Position numbers and translations under genes: made by a program. From an uncultured Eubacteriales bacterium (GTDB lineage Bacteria; Bacillota; Clostridia; Christensenellales; Aristaeellaceae), in assembly GCA_902765395.1 (NCBI GenBank), contig CACWZP010000007.1, positions 1 through 64,000 on the forward strand: a stretch of DNA of 64,000 nucleotides, read 5' to 3'. How positions within the stretch are numbered: the first letter of the stretch is position 1; the number at the start of each line of letters is the position of its first letter. This document shows, one piece after another, positions 1-8,251 of the stretch. Below the pieces are notes generated by a model, which searched no databases, had not been told where the DNA came from, and saw only the letters and a list, made by a program, of their open reading frames with translations.

Positions 1-1
1 G

Positions 2-871
2 CACGGCGCTGTGCAAATTCTGCATGGTCACCGCTCTCGTCTCAGGCTCCCGCTCGCCGTCCAGCGTCCACTCCACCGGCGCGTCGCACTCCACGTGGAT
101 GCTGTTGGCGGAGAAGAAGTGGATCATGTCGTTGGGCACGTTCTGGGTGGTCAGGCCCACGAAGATGCTGCTCAGCTGGGCGGGCGTGGTGGGGTTGCGC
201 ACCAGCGTCACCTCGAACTTGCCGTCGTTCAGCGCCACCATCTGGGCATCCAGCTTCAGGATGCCGCCCACGGAGGTGGAATTGGTGACGGAGCAGAACA
301 GGAAGTCGTCCTCCAGGGCCACGTCCCCCGCCGTGATGCGCATGTGGATGGGCCGGATGGTGCTCAGGTCCTTCACGCCCTCCAGGATATAGGCCACGTG
401 GCCCAGCAGGTTCTTGGCCATCTGGGGCGTGGAATAGGAAGTCTTGGCGAAGGCCCCGCAGGTGGCGGTGTAGACGAAGTTCCTGCCGTTGAAGGAGCCG
501 ATGTCGATGGTCTGGGGACGGCCCTCCACGATGTCCCGGGCGGCCTGCACCACGTCGCCGGACAGGCCGATGGAGGAGGCGTAGTCGTTGGTGGTGCCGC
601 AGGGGATGTAGCCCAGCGGGCACTTGATCCCGGCGGCCAGCATGCCGGCGATGGTCTCGTTCAGCGTGCCGTCGCCCCCCGCGCAGACGATCATGCTGTA
701 GCTGTGGTGGCCGTGCTCGGCGAGGAACCGGGTGGCCTCCCCGCTCTTGCCGGTCACGTAGGTCTCGCAGCGATAGTCATGATCGATAAAAAGCCGGATG
801 ATCTCCGGCAAATAGCGATTCACCCGGCGCTGTCCGGCGCGGGGATTCAGTATCATCAGCAGCTTTTTCAT
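2..871 (-). CDS. Diacylglycerol/lipid kinase family protein (YegS/DagK type), 3' end cut by window edge
   Basis: Predicted cytosolic kinase that phosphorylates diacylglycerol or a related lipid with ATP, for phospholipid recycling or synthesis. The ATG at 871 opens a frame that stays open to the window edge (290 residues visible; the family is usually about 290-310). It starts with a Rossmann-like strand (MKKLLMILNPRAG), followed by the glycine-rich nucleotide motif GGDGT at about residues 65-69 and PCGTTNDYA at about 90-98, both hallmarks of this kinase superfamily. The start codon overlaps the stop codon of the upstream phosphoesterase gene (ATGA at 868-871), so translation is probably coupled. 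It is the last visible gene of a three-gene leftward operon. The exact lipid substrate cannot be told from sequence. Confidence 0.88.
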   Translation of the reverse strand, partial: MKKLLMILNPRAGQRRVNRYLPEIIRLFIDHDYRCETYVTGKSGEATRFLAEHGHHSYSMIVCAGGDGTLNETIAGMLAAGIKCPLGYIPCGTTNDYASSIGLSGDVVQAARDIVEGRPQTIDIGSFNGRNFVYTATCGAFAKTSYSTPQMAKNLLGHVAYILEGVKDLSTIRPIHMRITAGDVALEDDFLFCSVTNSTSVGGILKLDAQMVALNDGKFEVTLVRNPTTPAQLSSIFVGLTTQNVPNDMIHFFSANSIHVECDAPVEWTLDGEREPETRAVTMQNLHSAV

Positions 872-1581
872 ACTTCACCTGTCGTGGGATCGTCTATATC
901 GGGATACAGGGCGTACAACTTGAAATCCAGGCCGTCGCAGGACACCTGGTGATAGCGCACCGTGCCGCGCACGCCCCGCACCGCGCCATAGATGGCCGGG
1001 CCGTGCAGATGCCCGTACACGCAGTCGCAGACGCCGTAGGCCTCCAGTATGTCGGAAAAGCCCGGTTCCTCCTCCGTCAGCGGCGGATAGTGCAGCATGA
1101 CGGTGATGGGCGCGTCCTGGGAGAGCCTGCGGGCGTGCTTCAGCGACATCTCCAGCCGCATGCGCTCCCGCTCGTAGATCTTCCGGTCGTCCTCGGTCTG
1201 TTCCGGCCCCGGCAGCGTCCAGCCCCGGCTTCCAGCGTAGAGCCGCCCGCCCAGCAGCACGCTGTCGTTCTGCAGCGCGTACATATTCTCCGGAAGGGCG
1301 CGGCGCACCCGGCCGATGGAACTCCACCAATAGTCGTGGTTGCCCCGAAGCAGCAGCTTTGTGCCCGGCAGCGCGCCGATGCTCTCAAGGTCCTCCAGCG
1401 CCTCCTCCAGACGCATGGCCCAGGAGAGGTCGCCGGGCAGCAGCACCAGGTCCTCCGGCTTCACCCGCGCGCGCCAGTCGGCGCTGATGCGCTGGAAGTG
1501 ATCCTTCCAGTGGTCGCCGAAGATATCCATGGGCTTTTGCCGCGCGGGCAGGTGCAAGTCCGCAATCGCGTAGACCGCCAA
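868..1581 (-). CDS. Calcineurin-like metallophosphoesterase
   Basis: A 237-residue cytosolic metallophosphoesterase with the full set of dinuclear metal motifs in order: DLH near residue 8, GDLSWAM, GNHDYWW, MLHYPP and GHLHG. These residues bind the two metal ions that hydrolyse phosphoester bonds; the natural substrate is unknown. I place the start at the TTG at 1581, because the conserved beta strand (VYAIADLH) begins right there and the purine-rich GAGGAAGAG of the preceding gene's tail lies a few bases upstream. A longer in-frame opening exists but would only translate the other gene's acidic tail in a wrong frame. It sits one base after the stop of the zinc-ribbon gene and overlaps the lipid kinase start. 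Confidence 0.85.
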   Translation of the reverse strand: MAVYAIADLHLPARQKPMDIFGDHWKDHFQRISADWRARVKPEDLVLLPGDLSWAMRLEEALEDLESIGALPGTKLLLRGNHDYWWSSIGRVRRALPENMYALQNDSVLLGGRLYAGSRGWTLPGPEQTEDDRKIYERERMRLEMSLKHARRLSQDAPITVMLHYPPLTEEEPGFSDILEAYGVCDCVYGHLHGPAIYGAVRGVRGTVRYHQVSCDGLDFKLYALYPDIDDPTTGEV

Positions 1582-1582
1582 G

Positions 1583-1972
1583 CTACTCTTCCTCGTCTTC
1601 CTTGTCTTCGTCCAGCTCGTCCTCGTCGTCGTCGCTGAAGTCGGCGTCGTCGGAAAAGTCCTCATCGTCCAGGCCGCCGCCGATGTCCAGCTCGATCTCG
1701 TCCATGGTGGACACGGAGTCGATCTCGATGCTGGCGGGCTCGCGCTGGATCTCCTCGTCGCCATCCATGTCGTCGCGGCGCGCCTGCTCCTTCAGGCACT
1801 GGGCGCACAGCTCATGGCCGGGCACGACGGGGTTCTCCCCGCACTCCGAACACAGCTCCACCATCTCGAACTGCTCGCTCTCGCCCCGGACCTCCCGGCG
1901 GCACACGGAACACATGGTGTCGGTGTCGTTCATGTAATTCAATTCACAGCGCGGGCATTTTACAAGCGCCAT
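1583..1972 (-). CDS. Zinc-ribbon protein with acidic C-terminal tail
   Basis: A 129-residue protein of unknown function. Four CxxC pairs (CPRC, CSVC, CSEC, CAQC) in the N-terminal half suggest two zinc ribbons. The second half is extremely acidic, ending in a run of Asp/Glu. The ATG at 1972 is chosen because GGAGGA lies 7 bases upstream; another ATG two codons earlier is too close to that site. It is the first gene of the leftward operon with the phosphoesterase and the lipid kinase. The acidic tail could bind a basic partner, but this is speculation. Confidence 0.75.
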   Translation of the reverse strand: MALVKCPRCELNYMNDTDTMCSVCRREVRGESEQFEMVELCSECGENPVVPGHELCAQCLKEQARRDDMDGDEEIQREPASIEIDSVSTMDEIELDIGGGLDDEDFSDDADFSDDDEDELDEDKEDEEE

Positions 1973-2042
1973 TCTCATTCCTCCCTGAAAGTCATGCGGC
2001 CAAGCGGGCATTTTGTCCCGATTTGGCACGATCACATGATGT

Positions 2043-2070
2043 ATTATACACAAATTGTCCGAAAGCACAA
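2043..2070 (-). promoter_or_regulatory. Candidate sigma-A promoter of the zinc-ribbon operon
   Basis: On the minus strand TTGTGC and TATAAT are separated by 16 bases, about 70 bases upstream of the zinc-ribbon gene. The -10 element matches the consensus exactly. Confidence 0.6.
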
Positions 2071-2111
2071 GCCCTAATTTGCCATTTCACCCATCTTTTG
2101 CATGGTATTCA

Positions 2112-2684
2112 TCATAATTTCTGATACCACTGGGCAAAAACGGCGATGTCCCGGCGGTAGACCTCCTTCAGCGAGGGGTTGTAGATCACCGACGCGGGAT
2201 GGTACATGGGAAACAGCAGCCGTCCCTCCCAGTCGATGAACTGTCCGTGCACGTCGCCGATCACCCGTCCCCTGTCCGTCAGCGCCTTCAGGGGCACGTT
2301 GCCCAGGGTGATGACGCACTTCGGGTCCACCAGCGTGATCTCCTTCTTCAGCCAGGGCAGGAACAGCCCGATCTCCTCCTGGGTGGGCGGGCGGTTCACG
2401 GTGCGGCCCGCCGGAGAGACCTTCGTGGGGCGGAACTTCACGGTGTTGGTGACGTACAGCGCGGAGCGCTCCATGCCCGCGCCCTCCAGGAAGGCGTCCA
2501 GGTTCTTCCCGGCCTTGCCCACGAAGGGCCGCCCCAGCAGCGATTCCTGTTCGCCGGGGGCCTCGCCGATCATCATCACCGTCGCACCCGGGTCGCCCTC
2601 TCCGAACACCAGCACCTTCTTTTCGCCCGCGTACAGGTCGTCGATGAACGCGGTCATGTCCGCCCGCAGCTTGTCCATGCTCAT
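2112..2684 (-). CDS. Uracil-DNA glycosylase family protein without the iron-sulfur cysteines
   Basis: A 190-residue member of the uracil-DNA glycosylase superfamily, predicted to excise uracil or a related damaged base from DNA. The active-site motif GEAPGEQE and the C-terminal motif YHPAS are both present, with PFVGKAGK between them. The paralog directly upstream keeps the family-4 cysteines; here the KCRPP position reads KFRPT and only one Cys (in KCVIT) remains, so no [4Fe-4S] cluster can form. The start codon overlaps the stop of that upstream gene (ATGA at 2681-2684). Cluster-free members of about this length are, as far as I know, common in Clostridia and usually annotated simply as uracil-DNA glycosylase. 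Activity and base preference are not predictable. Confidence 0.82.
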   Translation of the reverse strand: MSMDKLRADMTAFIDDLYAGEKKVLVFGEGDPGATVMMIGEAPGEQESLLGRPFVGKAGKNLDAFLEGAGMERSALYVTNTVKFRPTKVSPAGRTVNRPPTQEEIGLFLPWLKKEITLVDPKCVITLGNVPLKALTDRGRVIGDVHGQFIDWEGRLLFPMYHPASVIYNPSLKEVYRRDIAVFAQWYQKL

Positions 2685-3253
2685 TCCCCTTCGCCGCCCT
2701 CCAGTTCCTTCAGCTTGTCCCGTATCTTCTGGAAGTCTTCCCAGGCGTCCCGCTTTTTAGCCGGGTCCCGCAGCAGGGCCGAGGGATGGAACGTGGGCAT
2801 GAACCAGGTGCCCTTCTGCTCGAACCAGCGGCCGTGGTCCCGGGTGATGAACACCTGATCCCTGATGGTATACTGGCAGGCCACCCGGCCCAGCAGCACC
2901 ACCACCCGCGGCCGCACCAGCGCGAACTGGGCGCGCAGGTAGTTCAGGCAGGCGGCGGCCTCGTCCGGCTCGGGGTTGCGATTCTGAGGCGGGCGGCACT
3001 TGACGATGTTGCAGATGTAGACCTCCGAGCGCTCCAGGCCGATGGCGTGGATCATCCGGGTGAGCAGCTCGCCGGAGCGGCCCACGAAGGGACGTCCCAG
3101 CCGGTCCTCCTCCTGGCCGGGGCCTTCGCCGATGAACATCAGCCTGGCGTTGGGATTGCCCTCGCCGGGAACAACGTTGCTGCGGTGCTCGCAAAGGCGG
3201 CACTTCCCGCAGCTGCCGATCTCCTCCAGCAGCTCTGCCCAGGATACGCGCAT
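2681..3253 (-). CDS. Family 4 uracil-DNA glycosylase (iron-sulfur type)
   Basis: A 190-residue family-4 uracil-DNA glycosylase that removes uracil from DNA at the start of base excision repair. It has the expected [4Fe-4S] ligands: CGKC at residues 15-18, the Cys of KCRPP and a further Cys 16 residues later in a ...AAAC segment. It also has the catalytic GEGPGQEED motif, PFVGRSGELL and the C-terminal FHPSALLR motif. The ATG at 3253 is preceded by GGGAGGG six bases upstream, whereas the longer opening upstream has no ribosome-binding site. It is the first gene of a two-gene operon with the cluster-free paralog. Confidence 0.9.
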   Translation of the reverse strand: MRVSWAELLEEIGSCGKCRLCEHRSNVVPGEGNPNARLMFIGEGPGQEEDRLGRPFVGRSGELLTRMIHAIGLERSEVYICNIVKCRPPQNRNPEPDEAAACLNYLRAQFALVRPRVVVLLGRVACQYTIRDQVFITRDHGRWFEQKGTWFMPTFHPSALLRDPAKKRDAWEDFQKIRDKLKELEGGEGE

Positions 3254-3290
3254 GCAGGTCCCTCCCTGGTATGTTTTTCCGATTGATTCC

Positions 3291-3319
3291 ATTATAACAC
3301 AGCGCCCCGCCCCGGGCAA
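3291..3319 (-). promoter_or_regulatory. Candidate sigma-A promoter of the uracil-DNA glycosylase pair
   Basis: On the minus strand TTGCCC, a 17-base spacer and a perfect TATAAT lie 38 bases upstream of the first glycosylase gene. Confidence 0.65.
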
Positions 3320-3346
3320 TCCCCTGGAGCGAGGCGCATAGGTGCG

Positions 3347-3568
3347 CTATTTCGGTATGATGATGGCTTCGTTGAAGATTTCGATCAGCGAGGAGAAGGA
3401 GCTCTGCCCGTCCCGGGCGATCCAGTTGACGAGCGCCGCCAGCAGGAACGCACAGGCGACGATCACCACGATGCCCGCCACCACGCCGAGAAAATCATAG
3501 ATGCCGGCGAATATCTGGAAATTCACCTTGCGCCGCTTGGCCTCCTGGCGCGTGTAGATCCTGGCCAC
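3347..3568 (-). CDS. Small single-pass membrane protein, function unknown
   Basis: A 73-residue protein with a basic N-terminus (ARIYTRQEAKRRK) and one or two hydrophobic segments around residues 20-50, ending in a short amphipathic tail. I do not recognise a family. The GTG at 3568 is chosen as start because GGAGGTGA lies four to five bases upstream; the upstream in-frame ATG would place that site inside the coding sequence. It stands between the glycosylase operon and the VanW gene with its own promoter. Confidence 0.6.
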   Translation of the reverse strand: MARIYTRQEAKRRKVNFQIFAGIYDFLGVVAGIVVIVACAFLLAALVNWIARDGQSSFSSLIEIFNEAIIIPK

Positions 3569-3600
3569 GCTCTCACCTCCACACATTCATGATCCCGTGT

Positions 3601-3629
3601 ATTATATCACGGTATTGCCAAAAAAGCAA
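3601..3629 (-). promoter_or_regulatory. Candidate sigma-A promoter of the small membrane protein gene
   Basis: Minus-strand TTGCTT, 17-base spacer, TATAAT, about 35 bases upstream of the GTG start. Confidence 0.6.
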
Positions 3630-3635
3630 ATTCCC

Positions 3636-5402
3636 TTACAGCCCGTACTGAATGATCTCGTTTTTCTTCTTGTAGACGCTCTTGCACAGCAGCTCCCGGC
3701 TGATCTCGTTGCCCAGGGCATCCCAGCGCACCTTGTAGGCCTCAGCCTTGTAGCCGTTGCGGCCCTTCTGCAGCACGTAGGTCTGCCCCGGGGCAAGGAA
3801 CGCCGACTGCTGGTACTCCGTCTCCGCCTTCATCACCTCGGTGGTCACCGCCTCCACGGTGATCTTCTCCCCGTTCGGCAGCAGCTTTCCGAAGATGCCG
3901 AAGCGCACCCGCTTGTCGTCGGTCAGGTAGCAGCAGATATAGATGTTGTCGCTGGAGGTGTTCTTGAAGCGGAAGTCCTGGTTGCCCCAGTCCACGGTGG
4001 CGTCCTTGCCCTTGTCCACATAGTGGACGGTCAGCGAGTGGTTGTGGCGCTCCACGATCTCCATGTCGGCCTTCACGGCGGCGTTGAACAGCGTTGTGGA
4101 CACCTGACAGATGCCGCCGCCGATCTGCTCGGTCACCTCGCCGCTGGAATAGGCGGTGGCCTTCCTAAAGCCCCGGGCGCTGGTGCGCTGGCCCACGGTG
4201 TCGTTGAAGGAGAAGGTCTCCCCGGGCCTGACGCAGGTGCCATTGATGAAGGACATGGCCGTTTCGATGTTGTTGATCCTGGCCCGGCTGGAGGAGGAGG
4301 CGTTGGTGATGGCGTAGTCGATCAGCCCGTACTGGCTGGACACCTCTTCGGTGGTCACCTGGGGCTTCAGCACCGACACCGGCAGCGCCACGCTTCCCCC
4401 GCCGGAACGGATGCTGTCGGCGATGGCCGTCTTCAGCGCGTCGGCGTCCAGGGCCGCGCCGGGCTGGGAGGGGTTAAACTCAAATTCATAGGTCTCGGTG
4501 TTGAAGCTGGCGATGGTGGCCTCCACGGCGGGGCGATCCACCTGCTCGGCGATGCCCTGCACGTACTGATCCAGCAGGTCCTCGCTGAAATCCCGCCGGG
4601 TGATGGTATAGGCCACGGGGTTTTCCACCCGGTTGGAGGCCATCAGGTAGCGCTCCTCCAGCGAGCCGCTGCGCCCGGCGCTCCAGGCGGCGGACAGCAC
4701 GGATTCGTAGTCACTCTCGTAGCCCAGCTCCTTCGCCGTGACGGAGGTGCCGTCGTCGAAGGTGACGGTCCGGGCCTCGTTGCGGGCCTCCACGCGGTCG
4801 CGCCAGTATTCCGTGGCGGCGGACAGGGTCATGCTGGACACGTCCACGCCCTCCACGGTGGTGCCGTCATAGAAGGTCTGCTGGTCCACCACGTCCCGCA
4901 TGCGCTTGAACTCGGCATAGGCAGACTGCTGGCGCAGGCCCAGCACGATCAGCGCCGCGATGGCGGCCAGCAGGCACACGTCCAGCGCGCCGAAGGCCAG
5001 GCTGCGGCGCTGCTTCTGCTTTGGCTGCTGGGCGGCCTTCTTCGGCTTTGGTTGCGGGGCAGCCTTCTTCGGCTTTGGCTTCGCGCGCGTCTCCAGGAAC
5101 AGGTCGGACGCGCCCCCTGGCTTCTTCGGCACGGCGCTCCTGCGGTTGGCCGCCGTCGCCACGGGGTTTTCCGACACGCGGCGGGCGGTGGCCGTCCGCT
5201 TCTTCGCGGCGGTCATCGGCTTCTTCGCCGTGGTCGGCTTCCTGACGGCAGTCTCCGCCTTTTTCGCCGATGTCGGTTTCTTCGCGGCGGTCGACGCCTT
5301 CTTAGCGGCGGTCATCGGCTTCTTCGCCGTGGTCGGCTTCCTGACGGAGCATGCCGGTTTCTTCGCGCCGGTCCCCGCGGGCTTTTTCTTTGTCTCAGGC
5401 AT
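3636..5402 (-). CDS. VanW family protein with long histone-H1-like cytoplasmic tail
   Basis: A 588-residue envelope protein. Residues 1-135 are a Lys/Ala/Thr/Pro-rich, strongly basic tail built of motifs such as KPTTAKKPMTAAKK. A membrane helix follows at about 136-156. The outer part holds a peptidoglycan-binding-like region and then a VanW domain at about 375-505, recognisable by PGETFSFND and GGGICQVSTTLFNA, and a G5-like end. VanW proteins are associated with the cell wall, but their biochemical role is not established. By topology the basic tail would lie in the cytoplasm, where it could touch DNA or membrane; that part is inference. VanW proteins normally lack such a tail, and a similar tail occurs on the glycogen synthase in this window. 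Confidence 0.85.
   Translation of the reverse strand: MPETKKKPAGTGAKKPACSVRKPTTAKKPMTAAKKASTAAKKPTSAKKAETAVRKPTTAKKPMTAAKKRTATARRVSENPVATAANRRSAVPKKPGGASDLFLETRAKPKPKKAAPQPKPKKAAQQPKQKQRRSLAFGALDVCLLAAIAALIVLGLRQQSAYAEFKRMRDVVDQQTFYDGTTVEGVDVSSMTLSAATEYWRDRVEARNEARTVTFDDGTSVTAKELGYESDYESVLSAAWSAGRSGSLEERYLMASNRVENPVAYTITRRDFSEDLLDQYVQGIAEQVDRPAVEATIASFNTETYEFEFNPSQPGAALDADALKTAIADSIRSGGGSVALPVSVLKPQVTTEEVSSQYGLIDYAITNASSSSRARINNIETAMSFINGTCVRPGETFSFNDTVGQRTSARGFRKATAYSSGEVTEQIGGGICQVSTTLFNAAVKADMEIVERHNHSLTVHYVDKGKDATVDWGNQDFRFKNTSSDNIYICCYLTDDKRVRFGIFGKLLPNGEKITVEAVTTEVMKAETEYQQSAFLAPGQTYVLQKGRNGYKAEAYKVRWDALGNEISRELLCKSVYKKKNEIIQYGL
5199..5347. repeat. Two near-identical 50-bp copies inside the VanW tail
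   Basis: Positions 5199-5248 and 5298-5347 match at 49 of 50 bases, with a 99-bp period. They encode the repeated AVRKPTTAKKPMTAAKK-like part of the basic tail. Such near-identity at DNA level means recent duplication, so tail length may vary between strains. Confidence 0.85.
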
Positions 5403-5541
5403 CTATCGAATCGCTCCAATGGTTCGCGTTATCAATATTATGGAAACTCCACCCCACCATTATCACGGAAATATGTGGCTGGGTCAAGCGGGTTTTGATA
5501 ATTTCCACGGGCAAAAATGCCAACAATGTGTAAACCCGGCG

Positions 5542-6861
5542 TCAAACGTCGGCGGGGTCGTCGATGCCGCGCCACTTGCGAAGCTTACGGATGTCGCACT
5601 CAAAGCCCTGTTCGGAGGGCACGTAGTAGGGCATGTCCCTCGCCTCCAGCGGCGCGTACTGCTGCTTAACATAGTGCCCCGGGAAGTCGTGGGGATACAG
5701 ATAGCCTTCGCCGTGGCCCAGCTTCGCCGCGCCCTTGTAGTGGGTGTCCCTCAGGTGCACGGGCACGGCCTGGTAATCGCCCCGCTCGGCATCGGCCATG
5801 GCAGCCTCCACGGCGGTGGACACGGAATTTGACTTCGGGCTTTCACAGACAGCGATGATCGCCTGGGCGATTGGCAGCTTGGCCTCAGGCATGCCGATGT
5901 GCTCCAGCGCGTCCATGGCGGCCACTGCCTGGAGCATCGCCATGGGGTTGGCCATGCCCACGTCCTCGCTGGCATGGGCGATCACCCGGCGCACGATGAT
6001 CCGCGGGTCCACCCCGGCGCGGTTCATCCGGGCAAACCAGGCCAGCGCGGCGTCGCTGTCGGAGCCCCGCAGGGACTTGCAGAAGGCACTGAGCATGTCG
6101 TAGAACAGGGATTCGTCCATCTGGGTGACCCGGCTCTGGATGCTCTCCTCCGCCACAGGGAGCGTGACGTGGATGGAGCCGTCCGCCGCCATGGGCGTGG
6201 TCAGCACGGCCAGCTCCAGGGCGTTCATGGCGCTGCGGCAGTCGCCGTTCGCCACCTGTACGATGTGCTCCAGGGCGTCGTCGTCCACGCACACGTCCTG
6301 GCCGCCAAAGCCCCGCTGGGGATCATTGAGCGCCGCCATCAGCGCCCGCTTCACGTCCTCCCCGTCCAGCGGTTCAAAGTGGAACAGGCGGCAGCGGCTG
6401 ACGATGGCCGGGGTCATGGCGATCATGGGGTTTTCCGTGGTGGAGCCGATGAAGCGGATCACGCCCTGCTCAATGGCGGGCAGTATGGAGTCGGACTGGG
6501 CCTTCGACCAGCGGTGGCACTCGTCCAGCAGCAGATAGGTGCTCTGGCCGTAGAGCTTCAGCCGCTCCTGGGCGTCCTTGAGCACCTCGCGCACGTCCGC
6601 CACGCCGCTGGTGACGGCGTTCAGCTTGACGAAGGCCGCCTTCGTGGTCTCGGCGATGATGGAGGCCAGCGTGGTCTTGCCGCAGCCGGGCGGGCCCCAG
6701 AAGATGGAGCTGGTCAGCCGGTCGGCCTCGATGGCCCGGCGCAGCAGCCTGCCCGGGCCGACGATGTGGTCCTGGCCCACGAACTCATCCAGCGTCCTGG
6801 GCCGCATGCGGTCCGCCAGCGGCGCCCGGGATCGGGAAGCGGCGGTAAACAAATCTTCCAT
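5542..6861 (-). CDS. rarA: Replication-associated recombination protein A (AAA+ ATPase)
   Basis: A 439-residue AAA+ ATPase of the RarA/MgsA/WRNIP1 family, which acts at stalled replication forks in the cytoplasm. The Walker A motif GPPGCGKTT is at residues 56-64, Walker B is LLLDECHRW, and the sensor region GSTTENP follows. The C-terminal half carries the conserved MLDALEHIGMPEAKLPIAQA-type region and the GYLYPHDFPGHYV ending typical of the family. The ATG at 6861 has GGAGAG seven bases upstream; an upstream GTG in frame would absorb that site. It lies downstream of rpsT on the same strand but behind a good terminator. Confidence 0.95.
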   Translation of the reverse strand: MEDLFTAASRSRAPLADRMRPRTLDEFVGQDHIVGPGRLLRRAIEADRLTSSIFWGPPGCGKTTLASIIAETTKAAFVKLNAVTSGVADVREVLKDAQERLKLYGQSTYLLLDECHRWSKAQSDSILPAIEQGVIRFIGSTTENPMIAMTPAIVSRCRLFHFEPLDGEDVKRALMAALNDPQRGFGGQDVCVDDDALEHIVQVANGDCRSAMNALELAVLTTPMAADGSIHVTLPVAEESIQSRVTQMDESLFYDMLSAFCKSLRGSDSDAALAWFARMNRAGVDPRIIVRRVIAHASEDVGMANPMAMLQAVAAMDALEHIGMPEAKLPIAQAIIAVCESPKSNSVSTAVEAAMADAERGDYQAVPVHLRDTHYKGAAKLGHGEGYLYPHDFPGHYVKQQYAPLEARDMPYYVPSEQGFECDIRKLRKWRGIDDPADV

Positions 6862-6880
6862 AGCGATACTCTCCACGATG

Positions 6881-6915
6881 AAAAAGGGAACGCTGTTTCA
6901 ACGTTCCCTTTTCCT
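6881..6915 (-). terminator. Rho-independent terminator of rpsT
   Basis: Read on the minus strand, GGGAACG and CGTTCCC form a stem with a nine-base loop, followed by TTTTT. It lies 15-50 bases after the rpsT stop and just before rarA. Confidence 0.85.
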
Positions 6916-6929
6916 TTGCACAGTGACCT

Positions 6930-7190
6930 TTAGGCCTCGGCCTTGGCAAGGCGCTTCGCCAGACGAGCCTTCTTGCGGTTCGCAGCGTTCTTATGGATAA
7001 CGCCCTTTGCGGCAGCCTTGTCAACCGCGCCCTGAGTCGCGCTCAACAGCTTGACATCGGCCTCGTTCGCGGAAACGGCGGTTTCAAACTTCTTGATCTG
7101 GGTCTTCATCGCAGACTTGATCATCCGGTTGCGCAGGTTCTTCTTTTCGGTCACCTTCACGCGCTTGATGGCAGACTTGATATTCGGCAA
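6930..7190 (-). CDS. rpsT: 30S ribosomal protein S20
   Basis: An 86-residue, highly basic protein that binds 16S rRNA in the small subunit. The sequence starts [16 protein letters not shown] and continues with [16 protein letters not shown], the classic S20 pattern. The start codon is TTG at 7190, preceded by GGAGGTG; there is no upstream ATG alternative. In other bacteria S20 is also known to use weak start codons as part of autoregulation, so the TTG may matter. It is divergent from gpr, an arrangement conserved in spore-forming Firmicutes. Confidence 0.97.
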   Translation of the reverse strand: MPNIKSAIKRVKVTEKKNLRNRMIKSAMKTQIKKFETAVSANEADVKLLSATQGAVDKAAAKGVIHKNAANRKKARLAKRLAKAEA

Positions 7191-7225
7191 ATTCTTTCAC
7201 CTCCCTACGCAAATTCGCAACAGCT

Positions 7226-7254
7226 ATTATAACACCTTCCCTCCAAAAATGCAA
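7226..7254 (-). promoter_or_regulatory. Sigma-A promoter of rpsT
   Basis: Minus-strand TTGCAT, 17-base spacer, TATAAT, ending 36 bases before the TTG start codon. Confidence 0.75.
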
Positions 7255-7324
7255 CCCGATAAATACATTTTGATGAAAAACTTGGGTAAACTAATGCGCA
7301 AAAAAGGTGAAATGAGGGGTTCTT

Positions 7325-8251
7325 ATGATCGAAACGCGCACGGATCTGGCCATGGAGGCCTTTGAAAACACCGATGGCGGCCCCCTGCCAGGGGTTCGGG
7401 TGAGCCACTGGGAGCAGGACGGCATCGAGATCACGGAGGTGGTGGTCACCGACAACGAGGCCGCGCGTCAGCTGGGCAAGCCCAAGGGAACCTACCTGAC
7501 GCTGGAATCCCATTTATTAAAAGAGCGCGACCCGGACGCGCGGCTGGCCATGGCTGCCCTGCTGGGCGAGGAGATCGACCGGGTGCTGCCCGAGGGCGAC
7601 GGCGCGGGCCCTGTGCTGGTGGTGGGGCTGGGCAACCGCGCCATCACGCCGGACTCCCTCGGCCCGGGCGTGGTGGACCGGACGCTGGTGACGCGGCACA
7701 TGCTGGGCGGGCCGCTGAAGGGCAATCCCATGGAGAGCGTCTGTGCCATCGCGCCGGGGGTGCTGGGCGTCACGGGCATCGAGAGCATGGAGCTGGTGGA
7801 GGCGCTGGTGAAGCAGGTGAAGCCCCGGGCGATCCTGTGCGTGGACAGCCTCGCCGCCCGGGATTCCCGGCGCATCGGCAGCGCCATCCAGCTGACGGAC
7901 ACCGGCATCCAGCCCGGCGCAGGCGTGGGCAACCACCGGAAGCCCCTGACGGCGCAAAGCGTGGGCACGCCGGTGATCTCTGTGGGCATGCCCACGGTGA
8001 TCTATGCCGCCACGCTGGCCAAGGATGCCTTCGCCTGGCTGAACGCCCGGACGGGCGACGGCGACGCGCACGAGGCGGCGCTGGAGGACATGGAGAGGTC
8101 GCTGCTGGAGGGCGAGCTGGGCGACATGATCGTCACGCCCCGGGAGATCGACAGCATCATCCAGGACGCGGCGGGGATCATCGCCAGCGGCATCAACCGG
8201 GCCCTGCAGCCCCGGCTGAGCGACGCAGAGATCGCCGCGATGATGGATTGA
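7325..8251 (+). CDS. gpr: Germination protease (GPR endopeptidase)
   Basis: A 308-residue aspartic-type protease that degrades small acid-soluble spore proteins in the first minutes of germination. It is made in the forespore as a zymogen. The opening TRTDLAMEAFE is where self-processing occurs in known GPRs, and conserved segments GLGNRAITPDSLGP, TRH, APGVLGVTGIES and CVDSLAARDSRRIGSAIQLTDTGIQPG-like stretches follow (given here in pieces). GAGGGG precedes the ATG. It is divergent from rpsT, as in Bacillus and many Clostridia. In Bacillus it is transcribed by the forespore sigma factors F and G; I could not find a convincing match to those promoters here. Confidence 0.97.
   Translation: MIETRTDLAMEAFENTDGGPLPGVRVSHWEQDGIEITEVVVTDNEAARQLGKPKGTYLTLESHLLKERDPDARLAMAALLGEEIDRVLPEGDGAGPVLVVGLGNRAITPDSLGPGVVDRTLVTRHMLGGPLKGNPMESVCAIAPGVLGVTGIESMELVEALVKQVKPRAILCVDSLAARDSRRIGSAIQLTDTGIQPGAGVGNHRKPLTAQSVGTPVISVGMPTVIYAATLAKDAFAWLNARTGDGDAHEAALEDMERSLLEGELGDMIVTPREIDSIIQDAAGIIASGINRALQPRLSDAEIAAMMD

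Noticed and set aside
3597..5498. Long plus-strand open frame opposite the VanW gene
   Set aside because: Low-complexity His/Gly/Leu-rich translation is typical of the antisense of a GC-rich gene; the minus strand encodes recognisable VanW motifs.
7255..7320. Sigma-F/G promoter of gpr
   Set aside because: GTAAACTA is vaguely like a -10 element, but no -35 box at correct distance is convincing.
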